DNA of 64,000 nt from Anaerococcus sp. AGMB09787 (GTDB lineage Bacteria; Bacillota; Clostridia; Tissierellales; Peptoniphilaceae). Below the pieces are notes generated by a model, which searched no databases, was not told where the DNA came from, and saw only the letters and a program-made list of their open reading frames with translations. Location: contig NZ_JAKZEY010000045.1 of NCBI RefSeq assembly GCF_022808955.1, forward strand, positions 1-64,000. The letters run 5' to 3'. Position numbers and translations under genes: made by a program. Within the stretch, counting starts at the first letter, position 1, and each line of letters begins with the position of its first letter. This document shows, one piece after another, positions 1 to 7,873 of the stretch.

Positions 1-285
1 GAAGTCATCTTCTTCTGCTGAAGTTACTACACTGTCTGTATGTGCTCCTATAACTTCCTTAACGTATGCTTCTATTCCTTCTATTGTATTAGCTTTGTCT
101 ATATATTTTGCATAGAAATCAGATTCTATTCCTGCTGCTTTTAGAGCTTTTTTGGCTTTTTCTTTTGCTTCTTCTAGCTTTCTAGATGCTTCTAATTTTT
201 CTGCATATTCGCTTTGATAATCTAAGTTCTCTGGAATATCACCTACACTACCTTCATATGGTGCTTTGTCTGCTTCTGTTGCTTC
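1..285 (-). repeat. Inverted repeat, left copy (GA-module coding segment)
   Basis: Read on the minus strand, this segment is nearly identical to 2705-2993 on the plus strand, with scattered substitutions and a 6-bp difference near the end. It codes for the linker plus GA module in both divergent surface-protein genes. It may continue past the left edge. Confidence 0.9.
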
Positions 286-1713
286 GTGAGATGCTATTAC
301 TTCTTTTACATATGCTTCTAAGCCTTCTATTGTTTTTGCACTGTCTATATATTTATCGAAGTAATCTGATTCTATTCCTGCTTCATCTAAGGCTTTTTTT
401 GCTTCTTCTTTAGCTGCTTCTAGTTTTCTAGTTGCTTCTAATTTTTCTGCATATTCGCTTTGATAATCTAAGTTATCTGGAATGTCACCTATACTACCTT
501 CATATGGTGCTTTGTCTTCTTCTGTATAAACATATGTTAGACCTTTATCTGTTGCTTCTACATCAAAGTTTCCATATGTTTCTTTGAATGTATTTGCTGT
601 TGCTACTGAAGCTTGTTCCATTGCTTCCCAGTTTGTCCATGTTTCTGTTTGAAGTTCTTTTAGTTCTTTTCCATCTTTATCTCTTAGAACATATCTTACT
701 ATATATTCTTCTGTTTCTTCTAGATTTCTAGATGCTTCTAATTTTTCTGCATATTCTTTTTGATAATCTAAGTTATCTGGAATATCACCTATACTCTCTT
801 CATATGGTGCTTTGTCTTTTTCAACAACTAAGAAATATGTTTGTGTTCCTTCCATTAATGTTAGTGTACCATTATTTGTTGTTATTTGCTTAGCATATGT
901 TGCTAAAGATGGTGGTAATTCTACATCTTCCATTACTATGTGATAACCCGTATTTGTAGTTATGCTATATTCATATTGATTATTTTCTGATTTTTCACTT
1001 ACGAAAGAAAACCAATTTTGAGCTTCAATTGTTTTTTCCAGTTCTACTCCACTTTGGCTTAAATCTATATTAGTTTGTTCAATTTCTTCACTAGTTAGGC
1101 GTTCTATTTTGCCGTTTTCTTTTCTTTCATATACAACTATTTTTCCAATTACTTCTTTTTCATCTGGAGTATCTGAAAGAGATTGATCCCCTGTATCAGT
1201 AGGCTCAGCTAATTTTTCTTCGCTTGCTTTTTTAGCTTCTTCTACTATAGCTTCTAATGTGTCAAAATCATTAGCATCATTTACTCTATCAATGAATTCA
1301 GTTGCTTTATCACCTAATCCTAATTCATTAATTTTTGCTATAGCAATTTCCTTAGATTTTGCAAGATATATATTATCAGCTTCCTCTGTTGTTGTTTCTA
1401 CAGTATCGGTGCTAACAGTTGGTACAGGAGTGGTCTCTGGACCTGTAACGCCTGTATTCAAATTTTCAGATTTTTCGTTTTCTTCGCCACTACCTAAATT
1501 TTTTTCTTCAAATTCTTCAGGAGTTTCCGCTGATTCATCAGTTATATTCGCTGCTGGTTCTTCTTCTGCAAATGCTACTGGTTCGCTAGAGAATATTAGG
1601 AATCCTAACATACATGATACTAGTCCAATAGATAGCTTTCTGGTTGCATATTTGGGTTTTCTATTAGATGATTTTTCTTTTTTTTGTTTTATTAATTCTA
1701 AATATTTATCCAT
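1..1713 (-). CDS. GA-module cell-surface protein, YSIRK-like signal, C-terminus beyond the left edge
   Basis: The reading frame is open from an ATG at 1713 (preceded by AGGAGAGG) to base 1, so 571 residues are visible and the anchor is missing. Residues ~20-45 form a YSIRK-like export signal (KYATRKLSIGLVSCMLG) ending near an AFAEEE cleavage site. Three stretches resemble three-helix albumin-binding GA modules: residues ~117-167 (divergent), ~425-471 and ~505-560; the last reads AAGIESDFYAKYIDKANTIEG, with the AGI-SD-Y and KA-T-EG landmarks of Finegoldia PAB and streptococcal protein G. Each of the last units is preceded by a linker APYEGS-GDIP-NLDYQSEYAEKLEA. The middle (~170-400) is a non-repetitive extracellular region of unknown role. 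Binding serum albumin is inferred from the module only. The last module is nearly identical to that in the divergent gene at 2526. Confidence 0.85.
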   Translation of the reverse strand, partial: MDKYLELIKQKKEKSSNRKPKYATRKLSIGLVSCMLGFLIFSSEPVAFAEEEPAANITDESAETPEEFEEKNLGSGEENEKSENLNTGVTGPETTPVPTVSTDTVETTTEEADNIYLAKSKEIAIAKINELGLGDKATEFIDRVNDANDFDTLEAIVEEAKKASEEKLAEPTDTGDQSLSDTPDEKEVIGKIVVYERKENGKIERLTSEEIEQTNIDLSQSGVELEKTIEAQNWFSFVSEKSENNQYEYSITTNTGYHIVMEDVELPPSLATYAKQITTNNGTLTLMEGTQTYFLVVEKDKAPYEESIGDIPDNLDYQKEYAEKLEASRNLEETEEYIVRYVLRDKDGKELKELQTETWTNWEAMEQASVATANTFKETYGNFDVEATDKGLTYVYTEEDKAPYEGSIGDIPDNLDYQSEYAEKLEATRKLEAAKEEAKKALDEAGIESDYFDKYIDSAKTIEGLEAYVKEVIASHEATEADKAPYEGSVGDIPENLDYQSEYAEKLEASRKLEEAKEKAKKALKAAGIESDFYAKYIDKANTIEGIEAYVKEVIGAHTDSVVTSAEEDDF

Positions 1714-1870
1714 TTCCTCTCCTAGTAATATTATTTCTCTGTTTTCTAGTTTTCGTGAGGTAGTGTATATTATTGGATACAATTAATAATAAACACTATC
1801 AGTTTGTTTTAATTGATTAGCTATTATTTGGCTTTATAAGCAAGTCTTTCTAGGTATTTTATTTTTGAAT

Positions 1871-1900
1871 TTTATATTACCCCCCCCCCCCCCGTTACAA
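1871..1900 (-). promoter_or_regulatory. Candidate phase-variable promoter with a G14 spacer
   Basis: On the minus strand: -35 TTGTAA (1900-1895), one C, 14 consecutive G (1893-1880), TAA, then -10 TATAAA (1876-1871), a spacer of 18 bp; an alternative -10 TAATAT at 1879-1874 gives 15 bp. The initiation site would leave a ~160-nt leader before the ATG at 1713. Homopolymer G tracts change length by slippage, so the spacer and promoter strength should vary between cells. The rest of the gap between the two surface genes (1714-2525) holds only a collapsed rrf2 copy and the promoter of the rightward gene; I see nothing else in it. Confidence 0.7.
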
Positions 1901-2156
1901 TTATTTATATATGGAGAATATTTTTACAAATAAAATTGTAACGTACAACTTTTCTACATAATACCATATTATAATTAATAAATCAAGTAATCTTATTGGT
2001 ATTATGGTACTTTTATATGTTAGGATAACTTTTGTTATATATATTAGTTTTGCCTATTTGTAAGAATCCCGTGTCCCATATGATATCCTATTTAAAAGTA
2101 TAAGCTTTTCTAGTGTTATTTTCTATAATTATACTTGTTTTTCTTCCTATCTTAGG

Positions 2157-2279
2157 TCACTTATTGATATGCCCCTAAGGGTATATTCGAGTTCTTGTTG
2201 GAATTTGGTGCAGAAATTCTTTATTAGACAGGTACAGGATTATTCTTAGGGCATAGTCAGTCGATATGTTTAGTTGCAT
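2157..2279 (-). pseudogene. Collapsed copy of the Rrf2-type regulator gene
   Basis: The first 16 codons (MQLNISTDYALRII-YL) match the intact regulator at 4182-4607, then jump directly to its region after the third cysteine: in a shifted frame the remnant reads C-LIK-F--KFQQELEYTLRGISISDL against CPIRSFYLKFQEEFENTLKGVSIHDL. About 88 codons have been lost internally. It is a decayed duplicate, not a functional gene. Confidence 0.85.
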
Positions 2280-2413
2280 AAGCGATTTTCCCTTACTTAT
2301 TTGTCTAGTAGCAGATTTAAATCTACAATTTACAAAAAAACAAACTTATTTTAGATAAATTGGCTTTTTTAAGGTAATAAGTCTAAATGTATAAAAAATA
2401 TCATAATACAGTA

Positions 2414-2442
2414 TTGAATTATTTGTTGAAATAAGATATGAT
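2414..2442 (+). promoter_or_regulatory. Promoter of the rightward surface-protein gene
   Basis: TTGAAT (2414-2419), 17-bp spacer, TATGAT (2437-2442). It lies 84 bp before the ATG at 2526, which has an AGAGGAG ribosome binding site. Unlike the leftward gene it has no homopolymer tract in the spacer. Confidence 0.6.
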
Positions 2443-2525
2443 TATAGTAAATAGGTGGGGACTAGAATCTTTACCTTATTTGAGTTGTATTACTAACAAT
2501 AAAATAAAATTAAAGAGGAGTTATT

Positions 2526-3545
2526 ATGACTAACAAAGAAAATTTGAAAAAGGTAATTGAAAAAAAAGAAGTTGAAAATTCTAACAAAAATCCTAAATAT
2601 GCAACTAGAAAACTTTCTGTAGGTTTAGTATCTTGTATGCTAGGATATGCACTTCTAGTATCACCTACTGAGGTAAAGGCAGAAGAAGACATTAATGCAG
2701 AAACAACAACAGAAGAAGACAAAGCACCATATGAAGGTAGTGTAGGTGATATTCCAGATAACTTAGATTATCAAAGTGAATATGCAGAAAAATTAGAAGC
2801 ATCTAGAAAGCTAGAAGCAGCGAAAGAAAAAGCAAAAAAAGCTCTAAAAGCAGCAGGAATAGAATCAGATTTCTATGCAAAATATATAGACAAAGCTAAT
2901 ACAATAGAAGGAATAGAAGCTTACGTTAAGGAAGTTATAGGAGCACATACAGACAGTGTAGTAACTTCAGCAGAAGAAGATGAAGATGACTTTAGCTACG
3001 CAGATCTAACAAGTGGTTCAGAAGATTCAGAGAACATCGTAGTAGGAGAAGGCGGAAATGACACAAGCTACCAAGATCTAACAAGCGGTTCAGAAGATTC
3101 AGAGAACATCGTAGTAGGAGAAGGCGGAGAAGATACAAGCTACCAAGACCTAACAAGCGGTTCAGAAGATTCAGAGAACATCGTAGTAGGAGAAGGCGGA
3201 GAAGATACAAGCTACCAAGACCTAACAGACAATCCAGGCAATGCTATAGAAATAAAAGATTCTATAACAGTTACTCATGAAGATGGAACAAAAACTGTAA
3301 TTACTGCAGATGATGACAAAGCAAGAGAAACCATTGCAAAAAATCCTGAAAAAGTTAAATCAATGGTGGAAGATGTAAAAGAAGACACAAAGGCAACTAA
3401 AGAAGATACTAGCAAAACTGAAACTAAAAAGGTTGCAGTAGCTAAATCAAACAACCCTAAGACAGGTGTTGTAGGATCTATCGGAGTAGCAAGCATCTTA
3501 GCAGCAGCTTCAGCAGGTCTAGCAGTTAGCAAGAAAAGAAAATAA
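2526..3545 (+). CDS. GA-module surface protein with 24-residue acidic repeats and NPKTG anchor
   Basis: 339 residues. Residues 25-40 are the YSIRK-like motif (KYATRKLSVGLVSCMLG) of a signal peptide probably cleaved near residue 52. The linker APYEGSVGDIP leads to one GA-type albumin-binding module at ~95-141 (AAGIESDFYAKYIDKANTIEG). Then follow three full 24-residue repeats with the core SYQDLTSGSEDSENIVVGEG (residues ~155-226) and a partial fourth. The C-terminus has a sortase motif NPKTG at 310-314, a hydrophobic stretch and a basic KKRK tail, so the protein should be cell-wall anchored. The gene is much shorter than its divergent neighbour and may be a truncated or recombined derivative of it. 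Albumin binding is inferred from module similarity. Confidence 0.88.
   Translation: MTNKENLKKVIEKKEVENSNKNPKYATRKLSVGLVSCMLGYALLVSPTEVKAEEDINAETTTEEDKAPYEGSVGDIPDNLDYQSEYAEKLEASRKLEAAKEKAKKALKAAGIESDFYAKYIDKANTIEGIEAYVKEVIGAHTDSVVTSAEEDEDDFSYADLTSGSEDSENIVVGEGGNDTSYQDLTSGSEDSENIVVGEGGEDTSYQDLTSGSEDSENIVVGEGGEDTSYQDLTDNPGNAIEIKDSITVTHEDGTKTVITADDDKARETIAKNPEKVKSMVEDVKEDTKATKEDTSKTETKKVAVAKSNNPKTGVVGSIGVASILAAASAGLAVSKKRK
2705..2993 (+). repeat. Inverted repeat, right copy (GA-module coding segment)
   Basis: Nearly identical to the reverse complement of 1-285. The two copies lie in divergent genes and enclose both start regions and the G-tract promoter, so homologous recombination between them would invert about 2.4 kb. 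Confidence 0.9.
2988..3227 (+). repeat. 72-bp in-frame tandem repeat
   Basis: Units start at 2988, 3060 and 3132, followed by a partial unit from 3204. The units are nearly identical at the DNA level, which suggests recent expansion. They encode Ser/Asp/Glu-rich 24-residue repeats that probably act as a wall-spanning stalk. There are no spacers, so this is not a CRISPR array. Confidence 0.95.
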
Positions 3546-3594
3546 TAGATAGATTATCTTAATCTATTAGGACAATTAATTTTATAAAATATTG

Positions 3595-3632
3595 ATACCG
3601 GAGTTAGTTAATAGCTCCGGTATTTTTATTTT
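3595..3632 (+). terminator. Rho-independent terminator of the surface-protein gene
   Basis: Stem ATACCGGAG (3595-3603) with CTCCGGTAT (3615-3623), 11-nt loop, followed by TTTTATTTT. Confidence 0.9.
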
Positions 3633-3709
3633 CCTATAAATATTTATATATTATTTAATTTGTTTTGTAAGCTCCTTTATAAAAGAATTATCAAAATAGT
3701 ACAAAAATG

Positions 3710-3925
3710 ACAACATGCTATTAGGATGTGATAGACCAATATGTCATAAAGCAAACTGTCTTAAAATACCATAAAACATAGAAATAATGCCCATACCACC
3801 ATCCACACCAGAAATGAACCCAAATAAATATGCAACCAGATAAGATCTATTGGTTTTAAGAATGAACTCTTTAATTCATTATCTGATGTAGTGAATAAGT
3901 TATGCTAGACAATAAACAATTTAAC
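3710..3925 (+). pseudogene. IS630-type transposase C-terminal remnant
   Basis: Around 3774-3822 the frame reads IEIMPIPPSTPEMNP, which matches the PPYTPEMNPIE motif of IS630 transposases. After a frameshift it continues GFKNELFNSLSDVVNKLC. The upstream bases 3740-3765 also fit the H-KA- segment before that motif. Stops and shifts make it nonfunctional. A sister remnant is at 44419-44590. The rest of 3926-4120 shows nothing I can identify. Confidence 0.75.
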
Positions 3926-4120
3926 GAAAGAAATGGTTAGGAGCATTACTGATAGAGATTGGTTATTATGTTCTGATTTAGATAGGTTTTAGTATTAAAA
4001 GTAATTTAGGAAAAATTATGAAGATTTTATGTCTAAATTTACAGAAGTTATTTTAAAATTATATTTGCCTATCACTTTTGGTATATGGATAGTGGTTAGA
4101 TGGCTTGTTTATGTGGAAAA

Positions 4121-4170
4121 CCCCTAGTTTCGGGATAATATTAATCCGTCTGCTAGGGGCTTTATTTTTT
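4121..4170. terminator. Terminator hairpin downstream of rrf2
   Basis: CCCCTAG (4121-4127) pairs with CTAGGGG (4153-4159). A T-rich run follows on the plus strand (4161-4170), and a short TTTT follows the stem on the minus strand. It lies just after the minus-strand rrf2 stop and may work in both directions. Confidence 0.7.
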
Positions 4171-4181
4171 GTATGGTATTA

Positions 4182-4607
4182 TTAACTTTTTAATAATTCG
4201 CCTGTCTGTTTGGTTTTGAGGTCGTGGATAGATACTCCCTTGAGAGTATTTTCGAATTCTTCTTGAAATTTGAGGTAGAAAGACCTAATTGGACAGGTAT
4301 CGTATGCTTTGAGAGAGCAGTTGTGTTTGTCATCTAAGCATTGGTTGATGTTCATAGTTGGCTCCATGATATTAAATACTTCGAAGAGGGAGATCTCTGT
4401 TGGGTCTTTGATTAGACGGTAGCCTCCGTCCTTTCCTCTAACTATTTCTACTATACCAGCCTTGTTCATTCTTCTAAGGATACGCATGATAAAGTTTTGG
4501 TCTGTAGCAGTATTCTCGGCTATTTGTTCACTTGTAACAAGGTCGTCTTGCTTAGAGAGGTAAATGATTATTCTAAGGGCATAGTCGGTTGATATGTTTA
4601 GTTGCAT
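4182..4607 (-). CDS. Rrf2-family transcriptional regulator, probable Fe-S sensor
   Basis: 141 residues, typical length for the family. The N-terminal winged helix-turn-helix (MQLNISTDYALRIIIYL, then TSEQIAENTATDQNFIMRILRRMNKAG split across residues ~25-52) is characteristic. Three cysteines at 90, 97 and 105 (QC-x6-C-x7-C) occupy the place of the [2Fe-2S] ligands of IscR/NsrR, so it probably senses iron-sulfur status, redox or NO. No isc or suf genes are adjacent, so targets are unknown. The gene stands alone between a terminator and a palindromic element. A deleted duplicate lies at 2157-2279. Confidence 0.88.
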   Translation of the reverse strand: MQLNISTDYALRIIIYLSKQDDLVTSEQIAENTATDQNFIMRILRRMNKAGIVEIVRGKDGGYRLIKDPTEISLFEVFNIMEPTMNINQCLDDKHNCSLKAYDTCPIRSFYLKFQEEFENTLKGVSIHDLKTKQTGELLKS

Positions 4608-4766
4608 TATTTTTTCCTTTCTATGGTTTATCCTTGAATATTTTATTTATCTTTGTTATTTATTTGCTTTTTAGTAATGGTTAACAATTTATATTTTTAA
4701 TATATCTCTAAGTTATTATTTTTGCAAGGGATTTGCAAAAAAATTATAGAAATTATATAGGGCGAA

Positions 4767-4965
4767 GGGACTGTTGGAGAATGAATAAATCGTCGCAAAA
4801 TCCTTAGAAACCTCCACGAGCCGGCAGGCTAGCCTCATCGAGCCGGCAGGCTAGCCTCATCGAGCCAGCGAGCTTGCCTCATAGAGCCGGCGGGCTTGCC
4901 TCCAATTGTCTAAGAGAATCTTATAAGGATGGGACGATGTTTATTTATGGTTTTGCACCAGGTCC
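4767..4965. mobile_element. MITE-like palindromic element, copy 1 (four internal units)
   Basis: The ends are imperfect inverted repeats: GGGACTGTTGGAGAATGAAT at the left, and the right end read inversely GGACCTGGTGCAAAACCATA. Inside are four 22-bp GC-rich palindromic units starting at 4818, 4840, 4862 and 4884, each like GAGCCGGCAGGCTAGCCTC. The conserved segment TTGTCTAAGAGAATCTT follows. The same element with only two units is at 57337-57492. No coding capacity. Nothing else is visible in 4608-5059. Confidence 0.8.
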
Positions 4966-5059
4966 TGGTAGGGGAGTTTTTGTGGCCGGATGGTTCATTT
5001 CCCCTGTTTAATTCGGTGGGGCTAGGTTCTGGCAGATGGTAATTTTTAATATTTTCTTT

Positions 5060-7873
5060 TTAGAGTAGGTTTTTGAGGTATTGGCCTGTGTAGGAAGTTT
5101 TGGTTGTAGCTATTTGTTCTGGTGTCCCTGTTGCTACGACGTTTCCTCCTCCGTCTCCTCCTTCTGGTCCTAGGTCTATGATGTAGTCTGAGACTTTGAT
5201 TACGTCTAGGTTGTGTTCTATGATGACTACGGTGTTGTTTTGGTCTACGAGTCTGTTTAAGACTTCGATTAGTTTGTGGACGTCTGCTGTGTGGAGGCCT
5301 GTGGTTGGTTCGTCTAGGATGTAGAGAGTTTGGCCTGTGGAGACCTTGGCAAGTTCTGTGGCGAGTTTGACTCTTTGGGCTTCTCCTCCTGATAGTTCGG
5401 TGGATGGTTGGCCTATTTTGATGTAGCCAAGGCCTACATCGTAGAGGGTTTGGAGTTTTCTCACTATGGTAGGATGGTTTTGGAAGAATTCTATGCCTTC
5501 TTCTACTGTCATATCGAGGATGTCGGATATGTCCTTGCCCTTGTATTTTACTTCGAGGGTCTCTCTGTTGTATCTCTTGCCATGGCAGACTTCGCATGGG
5601 ACGTAGACATCAGGGAGGAACATCATGTCGACCTTGATAGTTCCATCTCCCTTGCAGGCTTCGCACCTACCACCCTTGACGTTGAAGGAGAATCTACCCT
5701 TGTCGTAGCCCTTCATCTTAGCTTCGTTGGTCATGGCAAAGACATCTCTTATGGAGTCGAAGACCTTGGTGTAGGTGGCAGGGTTAGATCTTGGAGTCCT
5801 GCCTATAGGGGATTGGTCTATGGCTATGACCTTGTCTATTTGGTCAAGTCCTAGGATATCGTCATGGTCTCCCGGTCTTATCCTCGCCCTGTTTATGGTC
5901 TTGGTGGCTTGCTTGTAGAGGATTTCGTTGACTAGTGAGGACTTGCCTGAGCCTGACACTCCTGTTACTGTGGTGAGTGTGCCTAATGGAATCTTGACGT
6001 CTATGTTTTTGAGGTTGTTGACCCTAGCCCCCTTTATCTCTATGAAGGTATCGGATGTGCGTCTTTCCTTGGGTACTGGGATTTGTTTCTTGCCTGAGAG
6101 GTAGGCTCCTGTGATGGACTCTGGGGTCTTGATGATATCATCTAGGCTACCGGCTGCTACTATCTCTCCCCCATTTATTCCGGCTCTTGGGCCAATGTCT
6201 ACTAGGTAGTCGGCTGCCCTCATGGTGTCTTCGTCATGCTCTACTATGATGAGGGTGTTGCCTATGTCGGTTAGGTTTCTTAGGGATTTGATTAGCTTAT
6301 CATTGTCCCTTTGGTGAAGGCCAATGGAAGGCTCATCGAGGACGTAGGATACTCCTACAAGGCCTGATCCTATCTGGGTAGCAAGTCTTATTCTCTGGCT
6401 CTCCCCACCTGATAGGGTACCTGCTGACCTGTTTAGGGTTAGGTAGTCAAGGCCCACGTCCTTGAGGAAGCTTAGTCTGGCCTTGATTTCTCTGATGATA
6501 AGTTCTGCTATCTGGGCCTTCATTGGAGATAATTCGAGCTTGTCAAAGAAGTCTACGGACTTGGCTACGGAGAGCCTAGTTAGCTCTGCTATGTTTACTC
6601 CTCCTACCTTGATGGCAAGGACTTCGTCTTTTAGTCTATCCCCATGGCAGGTGTGGCATTCAATCTCGCTAAGGTATTGGCCGAGTCTTTTCTTTTGGGA
6701 GTCGGATGATGCTCTGTTGAACCTATCGGATATGTTTCTGATAGCTCCTTCAAACTTGCCCTTGTATTTCTTGCGACCAGAGTAACGGGAATCGAAGGTT
6801 ACGGCTATATCATAGTCAGTTCCATAGAGGATATCGTGGATTAATTCCTCTGGTGCCTCCTTGAGGGGGGTGTCATAGTCGAAGTCGTAGTGATCGGATA
6901 GGGCTCTTATGATTTCGTAGTAGTAGGTTCTCTTGGATGCTGTGGCATAGGGGTCGATAGCCCCTTGGTTTATGGATAGCTTGTAGTTGGGGATGATGAG
7001 GTCCTTGTCTGCCTCTAGGTGAAAGCCAAGACCGTTACAGTCTGGGCACATACCAAGGGGAGAGTTGAAGGAGAACATATTTGGGGTGATTTCTGGCAGG
7101 GATACGTGGCCATCAGGGCAGGCGAGTCTTGATGAGAGGAGTATGTCTTCTCCGTCTATAACGTTGACTATGAGCTGACCATCTGCGAGGCCTAGGGCTG
7201 TTTCTATGGAGTCAGCCAGTCTTGAGTCGATACCTTCCTTGATGACTATCCTATCTACTAGGACTGATATGTCGTGTTTTTGGTTCTTGTTGAGGTCAAT
7301 GTCTTCGTCTAGGTCGTATCTGTCTCCATCTATCATGACTCTGACATAGCCTTGTTTTTGGATGTTGGCTAGGGCCTTTTTGTGGGTGCCCTTCTTGCCT
7401 CGGATGACTGGGGCTAGGATTTGAATCCTAGTCTTATCTTCTAATTCCTTAATTCTATCTACCATTTGATCTATGGTTTGGGCCTCTATAGGCTTGCCAC
7501 AGACTGGGCAGTAGGCATCGCCAATCCTTGCAAAGAGGAGTCTATAGTAATCGTAGATTTCGGTAACAGTGGCTACAGTAGATCTAGGGTTCCTGTTGGT
7601 TGTTTTTTGGTCGATAGATATAGATGGGGATAGGCCCTCTATGGAGTCGACATCAGGCTTGTCAATGTTACCTAGGAATTGCCTAGCGTAGGATGAGAGG
7701 GACTCTACGTATTTTCTCTGTCCTTCTGCATAGATGGTATCAAAGGCAAGGGTGGACTTGCCTGAACCCGATAAGCCTGTGAATACTATCATCTTGTCAC
7801 GAGGGAGGGTTAGGTCGATGTTTTTTAAGTTGTTGGTCCTAGCTCCCTTTATAACTATCTTATGTTCTGTCAA
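5060..7873 (-). CDS. uvrA: Excinuclease ABC subunit A
   Basis: 937 residues, the normal UvrA length. It is the damage-recognising ATPase of nucleotide excision repair and loads UvrB. Visible motifs: Walker [14 protein letters not shown] near residue 33 and [13 protein letters not shown] near 640; ABC signatures [12 protein letters not shown] (~490) and [12 protein letters not shown] (~830); the C-terminal zinc module C-x2-C (CEACKGDG / CEVCHGKRY). In the first zinc module the usual CPxCG is replaced by CPDGH, so a cysteine ligand is replaced or moved. The ATG overlaps the uvrB stop by 4 bp, so the two are translated together. Confidence 0.98.
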   Translation of the reverse strand: MTEHKIVIKGARTNNLKNIDLTLPRDKMIVFTGLSGSGKSTLAFDTIYAEGQRKYVESLSSYARQFLGNIDKPDVDSIEGLSPSISIDQKTTNRNPRSTVATVTEIYDYYRLLFARIGDAYCPVCGKPIEAQTIDQMVDRIKELEDKTRIQILAPVIRGKKGTHKKALANIQKQGYVRVMIDGDRYDLDEDIDLNKNQKHDISVLVDRIVIKEGIDSRLADSIETALGLADGQLIVNVIDGEDILLSSRLACPDGHVSLPEITPNMFSFNSPLGMCPDCNGLGFHLEADKDLIIPNYKLSINQGAIDPYATASKRTYYYEIIRALSDHYDFDYDTPLKEAPEELIHDILYGTDYDIAVTFDSRYSGRKKYKGKFEGAIRNISDRFNRASSDSQKKRLGQYLSEIECHTCHGDRLKDEVLAIKVGGVNIAELTRLSVAKSVDFFDKLELSPMKAQIAELIIREIKARLSFLKDVGLDYLTLNRSAGTLSGGESQRIRLATQIGSGLVGVSYVLDEPSIGLHQRDNDKLIKSLRNLTDIGNTLIIVEHDEDTMRAADYLVDIGPRAGINGGEIVAAGSLDDIIKTPESITGAYLSGKKQIPVPKERRTSDTFIEIKGARVNNLKNIDVKIPLGTLTTVTGVSGSGKSSLVNEILYKQATKTINRARIRPGDHDDILGLDQIDKVIAIDQSPIGRTPRSNPATYTKVFDSIRDVFAMTNEAKMKGYDKGRFSFNVKGGRCEACKGDGTIKVDMMFLPDVYVPCEVCHGKRYNRETLEVKYKGKDISDILDMTVEEGIEFFQNHPTIVRKLQTLYDVGLGYIKIGQPSTELSGGEAQRVKLATELAKVSTGQTLYILDEPTTGLHTADVHKLIEVLNRLVDQNNTVVIIEHNLDVIKVSDYIIDLGPEGGDGGGNVVATGTPEQIATTKTSYTGQYLKNLL

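Noticed and set aside
2988-3227. Regular 72-bp tandem repeats that could suggest a CRISPR array
   Set aside because: The units are contiguous, in frame and code for a surface-protein stalk; there are no unique spacers.
3808-3842. NKYATR-like reading that resembles the YSIRK signal of the surface proteins
   Set aside because: The surrounding frames match the IS630 C-terminus (PP-TPEMNP, then GFKNELFNSL), so the resemblance is accidental.
4818-4903. 22-bp palindromic repeats resembling a small CRISPR
   Set aside because: The repeats are directly adjacent without spacers and the same element recurs with two units at 57390.
5046-5597. Long Arg/Pro-rich minus-strand frame overlapping the end of uvrA
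   Set aside because: It is out-of-frame reading of uvrA with low-complexity composition and no ribosome binding site.
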